64,000 bases of DNA. It comes from Spongospora subterranea f. sp. subterranea (lineage: Eukaryota > Endomyxa: Phytomyxea > Phytomyxea > Plasmodiophorida). The notes below the pieces were generated by a model. The model was given only the letters and a program-made list of their open reading frames with translations, had not been told where the DNA came from and ran no database searches. Positions 1 to 10,884 of this stretch are shown here, one piece after another; within the stretch, counting starts at the first letter, position 1, and each line of letters begins with the position of its first letter. The DNA lies in NCBI GenBank assembly GCA_049724395.1, contig JAUGWO010000124.1, forward strand, positions 34,992 through 98,991, in the 5' to 3' direction. The position numbers and the translations under genes were made by a program.

Positions 1-3000
1 GAGCGCTGGCTAGACGGGTAACCATAAATCAGGTGATCATACCTGTGGGCGCTCGGCAGAAAGAGCATGAAGCGGTGTAGCTCGCGAAATGAACAAAAAC
101 ATCATGGCGACAGCCATACCAGAAACGGTCATCTGGGTATCGCCCAGCTTGACACCGTCCAGGTAGAGGACTGAAAGCGAATACGCGGAAATTAGGCATT
201 GCAGGGCAAGGATCTGATACATCTGCATCGTGGTCACCAGCGTGCATCGACCCTGCCGAACCACATCGAGACAGCAATCGACCTGGGATCGTTTCGCTGT
301 GAAAGGAGCAGCCACCGAGGCGTCTCCTAAGGACACGACCTGGATATCGTCGGATACACTCATGGCCGCCTTCTGTCGCAGGCCTCCGCCCTTGCCAGCT
401 TTTACTTCATGCCGAGCCTTGCTGCCTTGACTCGCGCCACCTTCACCGCCACAGTTGGTTAGCAGCGCCACACCGACATGGGACTGCTTCAACGCCCCGA
501 CGTCATTTGTACCATCGCCACACATTAGGGTGACCCGACCGCTTTCTTTCAGCGATGAGATGATCATCTACATGCAATATCAGTAACCTGCATACGTCGC
601 TTAGAAAAGTTGATTAACACCTGTTTTTGTTCAGGATTGACCCTTGCGAATACAGTTGTCATGAGAATGAGATCAGAGCGCTCCTGTAAATCAGAAATGC
701 ATTGCAGGGCGGCGCCAGTGACACACAGAGAAGCGGTGAGAGATGGACGCACAGCAGGCAGGTACGGAATGGGAGCTCCCGATCCATCAACCGAGAGCCA
801 GCGCAGATTGGGATTGCTGTCTTCTATGATTGCCGAAATCACGAAAGGGCGGAGAGTAAAAATAACACCATACCCGAAGAATCCGTCAAAATTAGAGTGG
901 CAGACCGCGATGATGTTAGATTCAGGCGACGAGACACTTCACAAGCTGTCAAAGCATGATCGCCCTGAAGCGATGAGGTCGGATACAAGAAAGCTAATTA
1001 TCTTGCAATATACCGTGATCATTAGCACATGATGGCTACTCGAGAGAAATGCATTGACAGTTGATAAGGATGATGTCTTGATGGGGCTTTCAAGGACCAT
1101 GAATCCGGTAAACACCTAAAGTATTTTTAGTTGATGGGTTGTCGCCACCAAAGCAACACGTGATACTACCAAGTTGGACTCCACCTCTCCTCTGGAGAGT
1201 TTCAAAGCTGAAGGCTCGTTGATTGAAACAGACCGTAGGGGACGATAAGCCATGGCAAGGACCCGACAGCCACGCCTGGAGTAGTACTTGTGTGTGGCCT
1301 CATACTGGTCGGGGACTGAGGCCAGCAAAGAAACGAGTGCTTCAGGGGCACCCTTGCAAACGACTACCATTCAGAATCAGACCGGAGCGCACCACATTGT
1401 AATCTCTTTGCATCCTAACCTATTGATTGGCTCTCATTCAGATTGACAATACATGTCATACGTCTCAACGCTGTCCAGAAAATGGTGAACCTATAGAAAT
1501 GCAGCGGATGTATGAAAATACCTGATTCGAAGGCAAAGCGGCGAACAATCTTGAGAGAATCATGCGACACGGAATTCCGCAATGATAGTATACCTGCACC
1601 ACTGCCTGACAGAGCCTGCCAGCTCACAGCTTGCACAGCAGCAATTTCTAAAGGGTCACCGACAATATTCCCATCCAGAAACACTAGACTATGACAGGAT
1701 CCAATTACACGAGAGGCCCAGGATCTAGGGTCTACTGTACTCGATAGCAGCAAATGATCTGGTTTCGAAACTGTTCCTGACTTTTCGGGCGCTGAAACGC
1801 TAGAAGAGCCCGTATCTTGGCTAGCTACACCAAGAAATTCAAATTCATCTTCAGTAAGAGTACCCGTTTTGTCGAAGCAGATAGTATTGACAGCTCCAGC
1901 TAAAGGAATACGAAAGGGTTCAGTGCAGAATATACCTGAAATGACAGGAATCAATGAATCCACAGCATCTAAAGCACCGGTGCTTACGCTTCTGTAAAAG
2001 TGCTGCAAGTGAGGTGTTGACCGCAAGGGATAATTCCATGGGAAGTTCAGGTGGGACGACACTTGTAATGATCATGATGCAGTTCAGGATGAGCTTGGAA
2101 CGAGCGCGAGACGGGTCACCCCATGACTCATAGAGGACATAGCTGGCTGAAGCGATCGCAAACAGTAACAAACAAAATATGAACATGAACGATTCAGTGT
2201 TATTTACAGTGACGCGATCAGTTGCAGACATCATGGTGGATACCAGACGTCCTAGGAAAAGAGAATCGGCAATTGGAGACAAAAAAGCATCGTAAGGAGA
2301 GTTTACCTTGAGCAGTGTGGAATCCTGTACGAAGCACATACGCTATTGCGCCGCCGTCGGGTGGACGCCTGGATTCTGTCGGTGGAGATTGTACTATGAC
2401 CCGGGTGCCACCGAACAGAACGTGTGCTTTATCAGAGCCTTCAATGTCCAAGGGCAGAGAAAGCATCCCTGAAGCCGAAAGAGGCTCCTTCAACTATTTT
2501 ATGAGAAGGTCATGTCAGATACTTGTAAATAGAAATGCAGGCACAAACCTGAGGAACTGACTCTCCAGTCAATAATGATTCATCAACAACACAAGATCCC
2601 TTGATCAAAACAACATCACAAGGCACGTTATGACCACTGGATGGAGCTAAACAATAGACAGCATTATCAGCAATTTCCACGAGTGCATACACGAAACTTA
2701 CGATATCGCTTTAGAGACAAAATATCACCGGGAAGAAGCTCTGAAGTCTTGACAGTACGCCATCGTCCAGTACGGTAAACACTAACATCGTAAACCGCCG
2801 CTCGCATGCTTCTGATCTGCTCCAGTGACGCTATGGCCCTCAGTTTAGCAAATGATAATCAATAAACTCAGATACACACAGATTCGCCGTTTGACAACAG
2901 ACATTTCGAAGGCAACCAACATGAAAAGGGTCATTAGCGAATAATACCAATACCTAAGAAACCCCGGATTATTTCTTGAAATAAAAAATGATTAAAAGAT

Positions 3001-3876
3001 GGAAACCGTACTCGTCCAGCAGCCATAGCGAAACGCAGAACATTTGGAACACAAAGAATGGCGATGTGGCATGTTCAGCGAATAATTCAGAGAACAGAGG
3101 CATCGGAATCTTGAACATGTTAAGACCATACTTGTGCCTCTAAAACAAGGAACTTGAATGAGAAACGAGAAATAATTGCATTCAAGACGCCGTCATTCAT
3201 TACTCTGATGAACATATCATCATCATCATGACCCAATCCTTGAGCGGAGACATAATGTTGGCGAACATGGGCTGTGGGAAAATCTAGCTCTACGAAAGCG
3301 TTTATGTCAATTGACCATATGAATTTGCGGTGCTGATAAGTAAAGCCACGAATGCCACTAATTCGCTAAATGAAGACGAGTAAGAAGAGGGACTGTATCG
3401 AGCGGAGAGTATACCTGAATTGGGACTATTTCCCATGGAGAGAGAGCGGTCTGCTGCAATACCACATGAGTCGCAGAGCGGCTGGAATGGACGCGACGGA
3501 ACCGGGTCAAACAGAGAACACGAACAGACCAAGTACAGGCTAGACAGGCAATCACATGAAGCGACACCGCAATAACGAACAGAACCAGGATTATAATGGA
3601 CGATGAGCTGCAGCCGTCCATTAAAGACAATATGGATGGGCCCGAGGGAGCCGAGGCAGTGGTGTTCGAAGGCGGGGAAATGGGTACTTGAAGGATGGGC
3701 AACGACTGGTTGGAAGAAGGCAGGAGAAACGGAAGAGAGCATAGAGCCGCGTATATAAAGAAAAAGGGGGTGATATCCAAACGGAGAGGCGAAGTTGCTG
3801 GCAACGAGCGATAGAGCCGGGTCATATAAAGTGATGGACTCGAGACATGTGAACAGGACGGCACATTCACCATCAT
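1..3876 (-). CDS. SPF1: P5A-type ATPase (Spf1/ATP13A1 family), 3' end beyond the window
   Basis: Endoplasmic reticulum P-type ATPase of the P5A class, which in yeast and animals removes mis-inserted transmembrane helices from the ER membrane. Minus-strand exons show, in order, an N-terminal membrane hairpin with the P5A-like text [16 protein letters not shown] (near 3820), the actuator motif LLTGES (near 2550), the P5A membrane signature [16 protein letters not shown] (near 2050), the phosphorylation site [13 protein letters not shown] (near 1870) and the hinge motif [12 protein letters not shown] (near 510). The P5A label rests on PPELPMELS and on [11 protein letters not shown]. Many short introns split the gene. 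The last visible exon ends near base 45 at a GTATGATC donor, and the next acceptor CTAG lies near base 14, so the gene continues past the left edge. The start at 3876 is the first Met before the P5A N-terminal block. Confidence 0.9.
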
Positions 3877-4216
3877 AAACTCTGGAAAAAAAAACTAGCC
3901 CTGGCTATCTAAATTATTGTGGCCGTCGTTCACCGATAATCCAGATCTAAGAGATCAATCAGGACCTTGCAATGAATGTGAGTCCGAGATCCGGTTATTA
4001 CAGCTGATGGTGGGAGAACAGAACTGCAGATCCGGGGATCAGACACCGTGTTCCACAGTGTATTTATGTAATACAGGTGCCTGTGCCGCATACATACCCA
4101 CATGTCAATCGTGGGTACACACACGATTATTGCGCTATTATAGGTGATAGGCTCCATGGGGAAGTGTCAGACCTGACTCACCTGACAGTCAGGCAACGGC
4201 CGACGCCCGCCTGATC

Positions 4217-4451
4217 ATGTCACCTGGTAGCAGTAGAAGACCTGCCTTCATACTCGCCACCATAACCATACTTGCTTTCACCTGTGTTGGCTATGTCCAT
4301 ATTGAGCAGATTCGTGACAAGAAGGTATATGATGTCAAGAGGATTATCTTGGGAATGTTAATCTTGGTAATGATGATTATAGAGAATGCATGATGGGGTT
4401 GTTAGAGATCGTGAAAGGCTTCAAGCGAAACTAATTCATATTGATCGATAA
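4217..4451 (+). CDS. PET117: PET117-like cytochrome c oxidase assembly factor
   Basis: Tiny mitochondrial inner-membrane protein needed for cytochrome c oxidase assembly in yeast and humans. Two exons, 4217-4324 and 4383-4451, flank a 58-nt GT-AG intron; joined they encode 58 aa. Exon 1 holds one hydrophobic helix (ILATITILAFTCVGYVH). Exon 2 holds the family's conserved tail RMHDGVVRDRERLQ, close to the 'H-(D/E)-G-V-x-(R/K)-D-x-E-R' signature I associate with PET117. Both exons stay in frame and end at TAA. The length matches the usual 60-90 aa. It starts about 340 bases upstream of, and divergent to, the P5A ATPase gene, so the two may share a promoter region. Identification rests on the tail motif plus one N-terminal helix. 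Confidence 0.82.
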
Positions 4452-4761
4452 TGGAATTAATACTCATCAATACACTATTTAATCAATCTACGGTACGTTG
4501 TCGGAGGATGTTGGTTCCGCTTTTTTCCTCAGATCTCCCGGAACCATCTCAGACGCGATGGAACTGCCGTTCCATGATAATCTTTCTAAGAACCCATCAA
4601 ACCAATTTGGTGTTGAAGGAAAATCCAGCAATACACTACAATAATTGCCTATTTTTGATTTCAATAAAGAGTGAGAGAAAGGACATCAAACCTTTTCCGA
4701 AGAATTCTCATTTTCACCAATGACTCCTGTAAATCTCAGTACATTGTACAGACTACAGTAA

Positions 4762-5680
4762 CTAATGATCAAATCTAGTTTGTCCAGCCCGTTCCCAAAG
4801 AGTGATGACGACAAAACTACTCTCAAGGGCTTTGAGTGGTGGTAATTTGGAAATCTGCACTTTCCGACTATCTGTTGAGAAATTTAGAGGATTCGAGTGT
4901 CTTCTCAAGATGCTGTGTAGGTGGCGACCGCAGGGCTGAACAGAATCTAAGATCTATGTATTTTTCACCAACAGGTATTCTGATGATTGTCAAAATTACT
5001 ACCGATTAAGGGTCTTCACATTCCTCTTTAAATTGACAACTTCAGTCCATGGAATTTTAGCTCGACTGAATAGAATGAATGTGGTTGATGTCGGTACAGT
5101 ATCTCCAAAATCCCTGGATATGACCAACGCATTGTACTTAAGCTCACAGGAAAACATCACAATAAGCTTATCAACTTCAATAACGGATTGTTTGGTGAAT
5201 GGGAGAAGGAGGCAGTTAAAGACCTTTGTATAATCCTATGATAATATCAATAACACAGGCGCACGAGCTCCAATACTGGTCTTATTACCGCTCTGGTCAC
5301 AACAAACCTGAGACCAGGCCGAGCATATTTATGGAGTCGCTTTAGCAGACCTAACCGGGTTGGGTTTATGATGGCTTCTGTTGCAGGGATTGGATCCATA
5401 CCGACAATCTATAACTGGCACGAGCTCATTCTTATGGGCAGGAGCCATGACCTCCCTATTACCATTGTTTATTGGGACATGCTCTGCTAAATACCCAATA
5501 AACCGTAATGTTTGTCGATGATTGTCGTTATGTCGTATGAGCCCCACCTAAAGTACCCAATATGCCATCTCAATTACATCAATCACTAACCATCCCAAGA
5601 CGCCTTTTAGCAAGAACATTGTCATTACTGATTCGATAGTCCATTGATATATGGAGCCTTGCCTTATCATGAACCCCCAT
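4762..5680 (-). CDS. Unrecognised five-exon protein, 237 aa
   Basis: I do not recognise this protein. Five minus-strand exons (5591-5680, 5452-5547, 5289-5408, 5020-5235, 4762-4953) join through four GT-AG introns of 43, 43, 53 and 66 nt. Every exon length is a multiple of three, every acceptor is TAG, and the chain runs from ATG to TAG without a stop, which is strong evidence for a real gene. The product is basic at the N-terminus (MGVHDKARLHISMDYRISND), has a central block NPTRLGLLKRLHKYARPGLR and ends with KALESSFVVITLWERAGQTR. There is no signal peptide or obvious membrane helix. The fold looks mixed alpha/beta, but no family motif is visible. It converges with PET117: their 3' ends are about 310 bases apart. 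An upstream extension cannot be excluded. Confidence 0.72.
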
Positions 5681-6783
5681 CAAACATCAGATTGTATAAT
5701 TAGGGCCCGTTTGCATATATTGTTATCAAACCACGGCATCCGTGACGGTGACCGTACGGAACCGGGACATTGAAGGTCTATAGAGGTCATTGTGCTATTG
5801 TCTGTGTGGATGGTGTCGTAGCTTTCCTCCTTTTGTATATCGCCAACAGGTAGGCGCTTTTTTATTTCGTTATTATAATCCCTCCATTATCATATTGCGA
5901 TTGTGTGTTTCCTACACGATTAGCTGGTGATTAGTTATTCTATTTGAGGTATATTAACTAGAACGCTTGGGCACTGGCCGAATGACTCGTTATTCATGAT
6001 CAGAATCTTGTTGTCTACATTTTTATTTCATTTCGTTTATGCTAACTGTATTGCTGGCTTGGTGTCTGACCGACATTGCTTGTTAGGTGAGGATTGAATT
6101 CTCCAGGCACATCTGCGTACAGAATGGTACGTTCAGCCGTTTATGTTGAAATTCTATTTCGAATTGGATTCAAATGATGTTTATATATTTATAGTCTTCT
6201 TTCTCTTGAACTGGGGGTGATAGCCCAAAAATAATGTAACTAACTATGCAAATTCGCTGATTTATCCAATAATTCAATTTGATTGTCTTCGTGTTGGTTA
6301 AGGAGTTGCTAATCAATTGCCTTCTTGATATAGGTCTACTAACGATGTCAATTTCAATAAAACATAATTATCTTTATCCTCCATTGCGTGATGACCTCTT
6401 TTCTGCTTTCTCCAAGCAGTTTTTCCAGTCTCTGATCGCATCTTTACATCTCGCCTCGCTATACTAACATCTATTGAATATCCTGAAACGGGAAACTTCA
6501 CCGAAAGTTGTACCGACATTGTTTTTCTGTAAACATGCCTGAATAGCACAGGCGAATTTCCTACATTGATCCTCAGCAGTGTTGCTAGTCGATTGAGATT
6601 GCGACATGATCTGGTAGCTGAACTCTCTGTAAAACTGTGACGGCGAAATGTCGCAAATCAGAATGACCGGACTTGGACTGGATTGATAGCAACACCCGAC
6701 AAATCGGTTTCACTAGGACAAACAATCGACTGACCCCTGGTCTGGTTCTGTCAACCCATCTGCCTACCACTGAGAACATGCCA
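5681..6783. other. Intergenic stretch, no gene recognised
   Basis: AT-rich sequence with several plausible GT and TAG splice-like sites. A minus-strand segment of about 70 codons (6313-6549) reads like protein (for example IARRDVKMRSETGKTAWRKQ) and could be an exon, but I could not join it to anything. I see no RNA gene. Confidence 0.3.
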
Positions 6784-6966
6784 TAGCGCCGCTACCGTTC
6801 AGGATTATAGTCTACCAATGCGCAGCCCTATATAGTGTCTCCGGAGGCCGCTTGAATATTCAACCTCACAGTCATTAATAGCGCCGCTACCGTTCAGTAT
6901 TATAGTCTACCAATGTGCAGCCCTATAGTAATTGTCTCCGGAGGCCGCATATTCAATCTCACAATC
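6784..6966. repeat. Direct tandem duplication of about 95 bp
   Basis: Two adjacent copies start with TAGCGCCGCTACCGTTCAG at 6784 and 6879. Each continues through TATAGTCTACCAATG, a GCAGCCCTATA block and TGTCTCCGGAGGCCGC, then AT-rich sequence. The copies differ by scattered substitutions and small indels, so the duplication is not brand new. It lies about 110 bases upstream of the DNAJC17 start codon, where it could carry promoter elements; that role is inference. Confidence 0.85.
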
Positions 6967-7079
6967 AAAATTTGTCATGGATTGTGGTCTGCAAATACGG
7001 CAACTCCACCTATCGCATTGACTGAACCAATAGCTCAGTGATTGTGTGTGGCCTATCGCGTATTACTAAATTGATCATC

Positions 7080-8091
7080 ATGTCTAATGCATATACGTTG
7101 TTGGGGTTGGCGGTTGACGCGTCCGACCAGCAGATTCGAACAGCGTATCGACAAACCGCTCTTAAATTTCACCCCGACAAGTGCAAGGAGGATCCTAACG
7201 CCAATGAACGATTCGCTGAGGTAGTCGCCGCTTTCGAGTTGCTCAAGGATGCGGTTCGACGTGGCGAACTGGATGCCAAATTGAAAGCAATGTCAGAAAG
7301 GCAGGAACGTCTGAAACGGCAATCCCTCGGTAAACAAATCATGATCGAGAAGCTGGAGAGACGTGAAAAGGAACATGAGGAGCGACAACGGCAACGAGAT
7401 TCGGAAAGTATCAGCAGAATCAATTAGGCAAAAAATCCAGTCAGAATTGATTCGTATTCGCCAAGAAATTATATCGGAAGAAGCTCGTAAAGTGCAACAA
7501 GCCTCAACCAAACCATCGGCTCCGGTAAACCTTTCAAATACTATATCAATCCGAATTAGTCGTAAAAGGAAGCCAGCACCCAACGATGATGAACTCAGGC
7601 AGCTGTTTTCAAGGTATGGACATGTGATAGATGTGGTTCAATCAAACAAGAGAAGGGCATTAATATCTTTTATTGAAGAAACCGGCGCGTTATCAGCGAC
7701 GTCACAATCTGAACGCGATTTCCTTTCTGGAATGGGATTTACGGCATCGCTGTATGGAAGTGCAATGGACGCCAAAACTGATGCGGTTGAGGACAATGCT
7801 GGCCCCTGCTCGGAATCACAATACCCATCTGGCCCATATACCAGCCCACTCGCATCGTCAAATTATCCTTCATTGAATGACATGTCTTTTGACGACCTTG
7901 AAAAAGTCGTTATGGAAAGAATGCAACAGATGGCTGATAAACAAGCGTTGGTCAGGGGCAGCTCCTGTTATACTGGAATAAATATTAATATTATTACCTG
8001 TAAATCCAATGTATGGGCTCATCGATCAATGTATAACTGCGTTTTATTCCGGTATGAGGGCAGCTTGGAGATTCTCCATTTTATCGTCTAG
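7080..8091 (+). CDS. DNAJC17: DNAJC17/Cwf23-like J-domain protein with RRM
   Basis: Spliceosome-associated J-protein. The N-terminus is a class C J-domain with the HPD tripeptide (LKFHPDKCKEDP), followed by a long charged coiled coil (about residues 75-150). Then comes an RRM-like domain (ISIRISRKRKPAPNDDELRQ through RRALISFIEE) and the short C-terminal helix block DLEKVVMERMQQMADKQALV, which matches the conserved tail of this family. The reading frame changes near 7425. A canonical 65-nt intron (7362-7426) would repair it, but so would a 20-nt GT-AG segment (7407-7426) that keeps the charged helix intact. The start at 7080 opens directly into the J-domain. The last 40 codons after QALV look non-conserved and overlap the next gene's start. 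Confidence 0.85.
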
Positions 8092-8447
8092 ACTGCTGAG
8101 GATACTTACACAGAATTTATCATTTATGCGACCGTGCTCCAGCATAGTCGTTTACCATCGGCCATCTTTGCCTCGTCAGGACAAAAATATGAGGTGGGTT
8201 AAAATTGCGGCTTCGTCAAGAATTACAAAATTCACGAGAACATTGTTTTAGTACAATGTTGAGATCAGATAAACATCCTCCTCTGATAAATAATTCTGAT
8301 AACCAGGAACCGCTTATTTCGTTAAAAACATCCTCGACTCCTCCGGATATCGGATCCAAATTCATTAGTATTTCGATTGGCAGAATTTCCAATCGTCATA
8401 ACGCTCTTTGGAACGAGACACTCCCGGAGCCACTCCTACATAAGTAG
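8009..8447 (+). CDS. Small unrecognised two-exon protein, 126 aa
   Basis: No family is recognised. Exons 8009-8193 and 8252-8447 join across a 58-nt GT-AG intron in correct phase and end at TAG. The first 40 residues are rich in Arg, Ser and hydrophobics without acids (MRAAWRFSILSSRLLRILTQ), which could be a mitochondrial presequence. The second half contains SISIGRISNRHNALWNETLP. The annotated start lies inside the non-conserved tail of DNAJC17; a start at the internal ATG near 8054 would shorten the overlap. Spliced-frame agreement supports a gene, but nothing else does. Confidence 0.45.
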
Positions 8448-8911
8448 ACGAACGATGAAAATCTCTTCTTGCCACCGACATTAATTAATGTAATCGCTCT
8501 TGTTAAGTCGGAAAAGGGCATGACGATGCGGAAAACAAACATTACAATTGTCCAAGTCTCTCATCAACGTTCCATTGTGCGGCACAGTCATAGGCAACAT
8601 CACTCAGCCTTCATATCCTGAACTGATCATTAATATTATAGGTATGGTGATGGTGTAGCTCTGCTAGGGCAACAGTATTTCAAACGCGCTGTAGTAGTGT
8701 GTAATTTCCTTCAGGCAACCTTTTCTTTCAACTCATACACAACTTGACGAAACCATGAATGAATTACTTTCATATACCTTAAATCTACAAGATGGTTGAC
8801 CTGAGATTCAGATGTGTTATACCGTTCATCATGTATCCAACTCTGGAATCGTACAATGGCTTTAACAACCTCAAATGTCTATTTTATTGTAGTTTGTTGC
8901 CTATCAACCGG
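8448..8911. other. Intergenic stretch with a possible exon pair
   Basis: On the plus strand, codons from about 8516 to 8587 and, after a 59-nt GT-AG segment ending in ATATTATAG (near 8640), the text YGDGVALLGQQYFKRAVVVC read in one frame to a TGA. No start or family was found, so it is left unannotated. Confidence 0.2.
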
Positions 8912-9730
8912 TTACATTTCTTCCGATATTAACGGTTCCTTAAGAATAGTGCCAGGACAGAATTTGATTATATAATGGCTGAGACTATATCCAACAGGCT
9001 CTGGTTTCGCTGTTCTGCACCTGAAAACAGACGATGCATCATCATACGCGTAGCTGTACGCCATTGGGCACGCTTTCTTGAAGATTTCCGAATAGGGAAA
9101 CGGCTTACATGTAGCTACGTTGCCAAACGCTCCTCTACAACAAAACTGATCTGTGTCGAAGATATTGCATGCACTATTACAAGCAACAACTTTCCCCAGC
9201 TTGTTCGTTTTAGCTAATTCTTTAGGGCAATGCATATTAAGATCGTAATTGCATCCTGCTCTTCCACACGAATTCGATGTTTGTTGATTGTTTGCCTGAG
9301 GCATAGGTTCCATTGACATAGGAAGGTTGTAGCCATCTACCAGACTGATGTCGTAGAAGTCAAGATTGTTGACTGATCTGTCGCCGAATGTAATCTCAGC
9401 TAGCGTAGCAGGAGGGTCGCCTCCTCGGCCAGAGCAGTGTAGATCGCCACAATCCCCACTATCACATGATCTTCCGAGCTGATCACATCCTGTCCGGCCC
9501 CATATTCGACCACTCCATGATTGCGGCACAAACACCTTCTTCTGATGATTTGATATCAACAAGAAACCTCCATCTTCTGGTACTTTTGGGCCTCCTAGAA
9601 TTCCCACCCAGATATCCTCGCTGCATCGGTTCTCTATTCTTATGATATGCCCTGAGGCTGCACTGTGTCCTTCATGGAAAAGGGTTACGAACAATATAGC
9701 GATTACCGCCTTTGCCTGAGCATAGACCAT
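8912..9730 (-). CDS. Secreted thaumatin-like protein
   Basis: Single-exon, 272 aa. A signal peptide (KAVIAILFVTLFHEGHSA) precedes a thaumatin/PR-5 domain. Family features seen are the opening strand HIIRIENRCSEDIWVGILG, W-S-G-R-I-W-G-R-T-G-C-D, the run CDSGDCGDLHC, ATLAEITFG, the acidic strand DFYDISLVDGYN, the paired-Cys segment CNSACNIFDTDQFCC and the closing KACPMAYSYAYDDASSVFRC with a terminal CPG. Four acidic residues and an Arg that line the cleft in antifungal members appear conserved in position. Thaumatin-like proteins bind or cut beta-glucans in several lineages; which applies here is unknown. They are common in plants, fungi and some animals and patchier in protists. The start at 9730 gives a complete signal peptide. 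Confidence 0.93.
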   Translation of the reverse strand: MVYAQAKAVIAILFVTLFHEGHSAASGHIIRIENRCSEDIWVGILGGPKVPEDGGFLLISNHQKKVFVPQSWSGRIWGRTGCDQLGRSCDSGDCGDLHCSGRGGDPPATLAEITFGDRSVNNLDFYDISLVDGYNLPMSMEPMPQANNQQTSNSCGRAGCNYDLNMHCPKELAKTNKLGKVVACNSACNIFDTDQFCCRGAFGNVATCKPFPYSEIFKKACPMAYSYAYDDASSVFRCRTAKPEPVGYSLSHYIIKFCPGTILKEPLISEEM

Positions 9731-9760
9731 TATCCGCAGCGAATATCCTCAGGAACAGAC

Positions 9761-9846
9761 GATTCTGATAAAGAGCGTCGTTAGACAATGATTCTGATGA
9801 AGAGCGTCTTAGACAATGAATGTGATAAAGATCGTCGTTAGAGAGT
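9761..9846. repeat. Three tandem 28-29-bp units
   Basis: Copies begin at 9761, 9790 and 9818 with variants of GATTCTGATAAAGAGCGTCG followed by TTAGACAAT. The array lies 30-115 bases upstream of the thaumatin-like start codon, in its presumed promoter. Confidence 0.8.
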
Positions 9847-9964
9847 GCAATATGATGAAAGTGTTCTGAGAGGAGTGAGGAGTGAGGACACGAGTCAATT
9901 AATGAGGTGATGTGGGGGGTTCAGGGGGTCCCGTACTCACAGAGTATCATAGAGTGCATGGCCA

Positions 9965-10010
9965 GTGTGTGTGTGTGTGTGAGACTGTGTGTGTGTGTGA
10001 CTGTGTGTGT
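9965..10010. repeat. GT dinucleotide microsatellite
   Basis: Imperfect (GT)n broken twice by GAGACT and GACT. Open frames across it are artefacts of the repeat. Confidence 0.9.
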
Positions 10011-10884
10011 AACCTCCTGTTGCCCATTCATCTCTACACCTGTACAAGAGGAGTACTCTCACCCCTTATCTCAATTACCAAACAAGCCAGATTAATATGC
10101 TGCATCCTTCGATATTTGTTTTGAAAGACCATCAGTCAACCAATTAGCATTGTTCCTCTTTAGCTGTCTCTTCTGATTATCGACGAATGAAGCATCTGGC
10201 AGGTGTGGACGGTTGTCAATCACTGCGTAAGCGTTTTAAGGGACCATACTCAAGACTGTTTTTGGGAAGCATCAGGTGAACCGGTAGCAAAAGAAACAAG
10301 TCAAAAGTTTAACGAATTTACTTAATCCCTTCTTTCGGGGTAAACAAAAAGGTTGTCTAGTAACGACAACATCAAATTTAGTTCTTGCAGAATCATTCTT
10401 CCGATTTAGTCGCACTCCGTTTCCAGTCCTTGACTTTCCAATTTTGTAAATTTCTGATTTTCCCGAATCATTTCGGCGCTGTCACATTCAACATAAATAC
10501 GTTTGGGCATATTTTACACGTGAATTTTTCAAAGACGAGACGGATATACTCAAATTTCCTTTTCTTGAAAACCCCTATAATGAGTGTCCGTCCGCCTCTA
10601 TTTGAAAAAATTACTCCCTACGTCGAAATCCATTGATTGGACTGTCCCAGAGTTGCATATTTGAGTGACTGAGTGATTGTGGGGCATTTTTCAGAGAGAT
10701 TTCGGTAGCGCCAACTTCATAGATTCACATTCAGATAGCATCCAGTCATTTACTGACACTATGGCATGTTTTCATCAAATTGGTTGTCGTTATCATGGGA
10801 AAACCCAAACGTTTGTTACCCTGTATGTAAGAAGGAATAATGTGATATCGTTAAACGTTTACAAAATGACTCTAAAAAATGGTG
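10011..10884. other. Intergenic stretch, nothing recognised
   Basis: Between the microsatellite and the SAC1 stop codon I see no domain, exon chain or RNA gene on either strand. The 3' untranslated region of SAC1 would lie at its right end. Confidence 0.4.

Noticed and set aside
9907-10124. Open frames rich in Cys and Val across the GT repeat
   Set aside because: They exist only because of the dinucleotide microsatellite.
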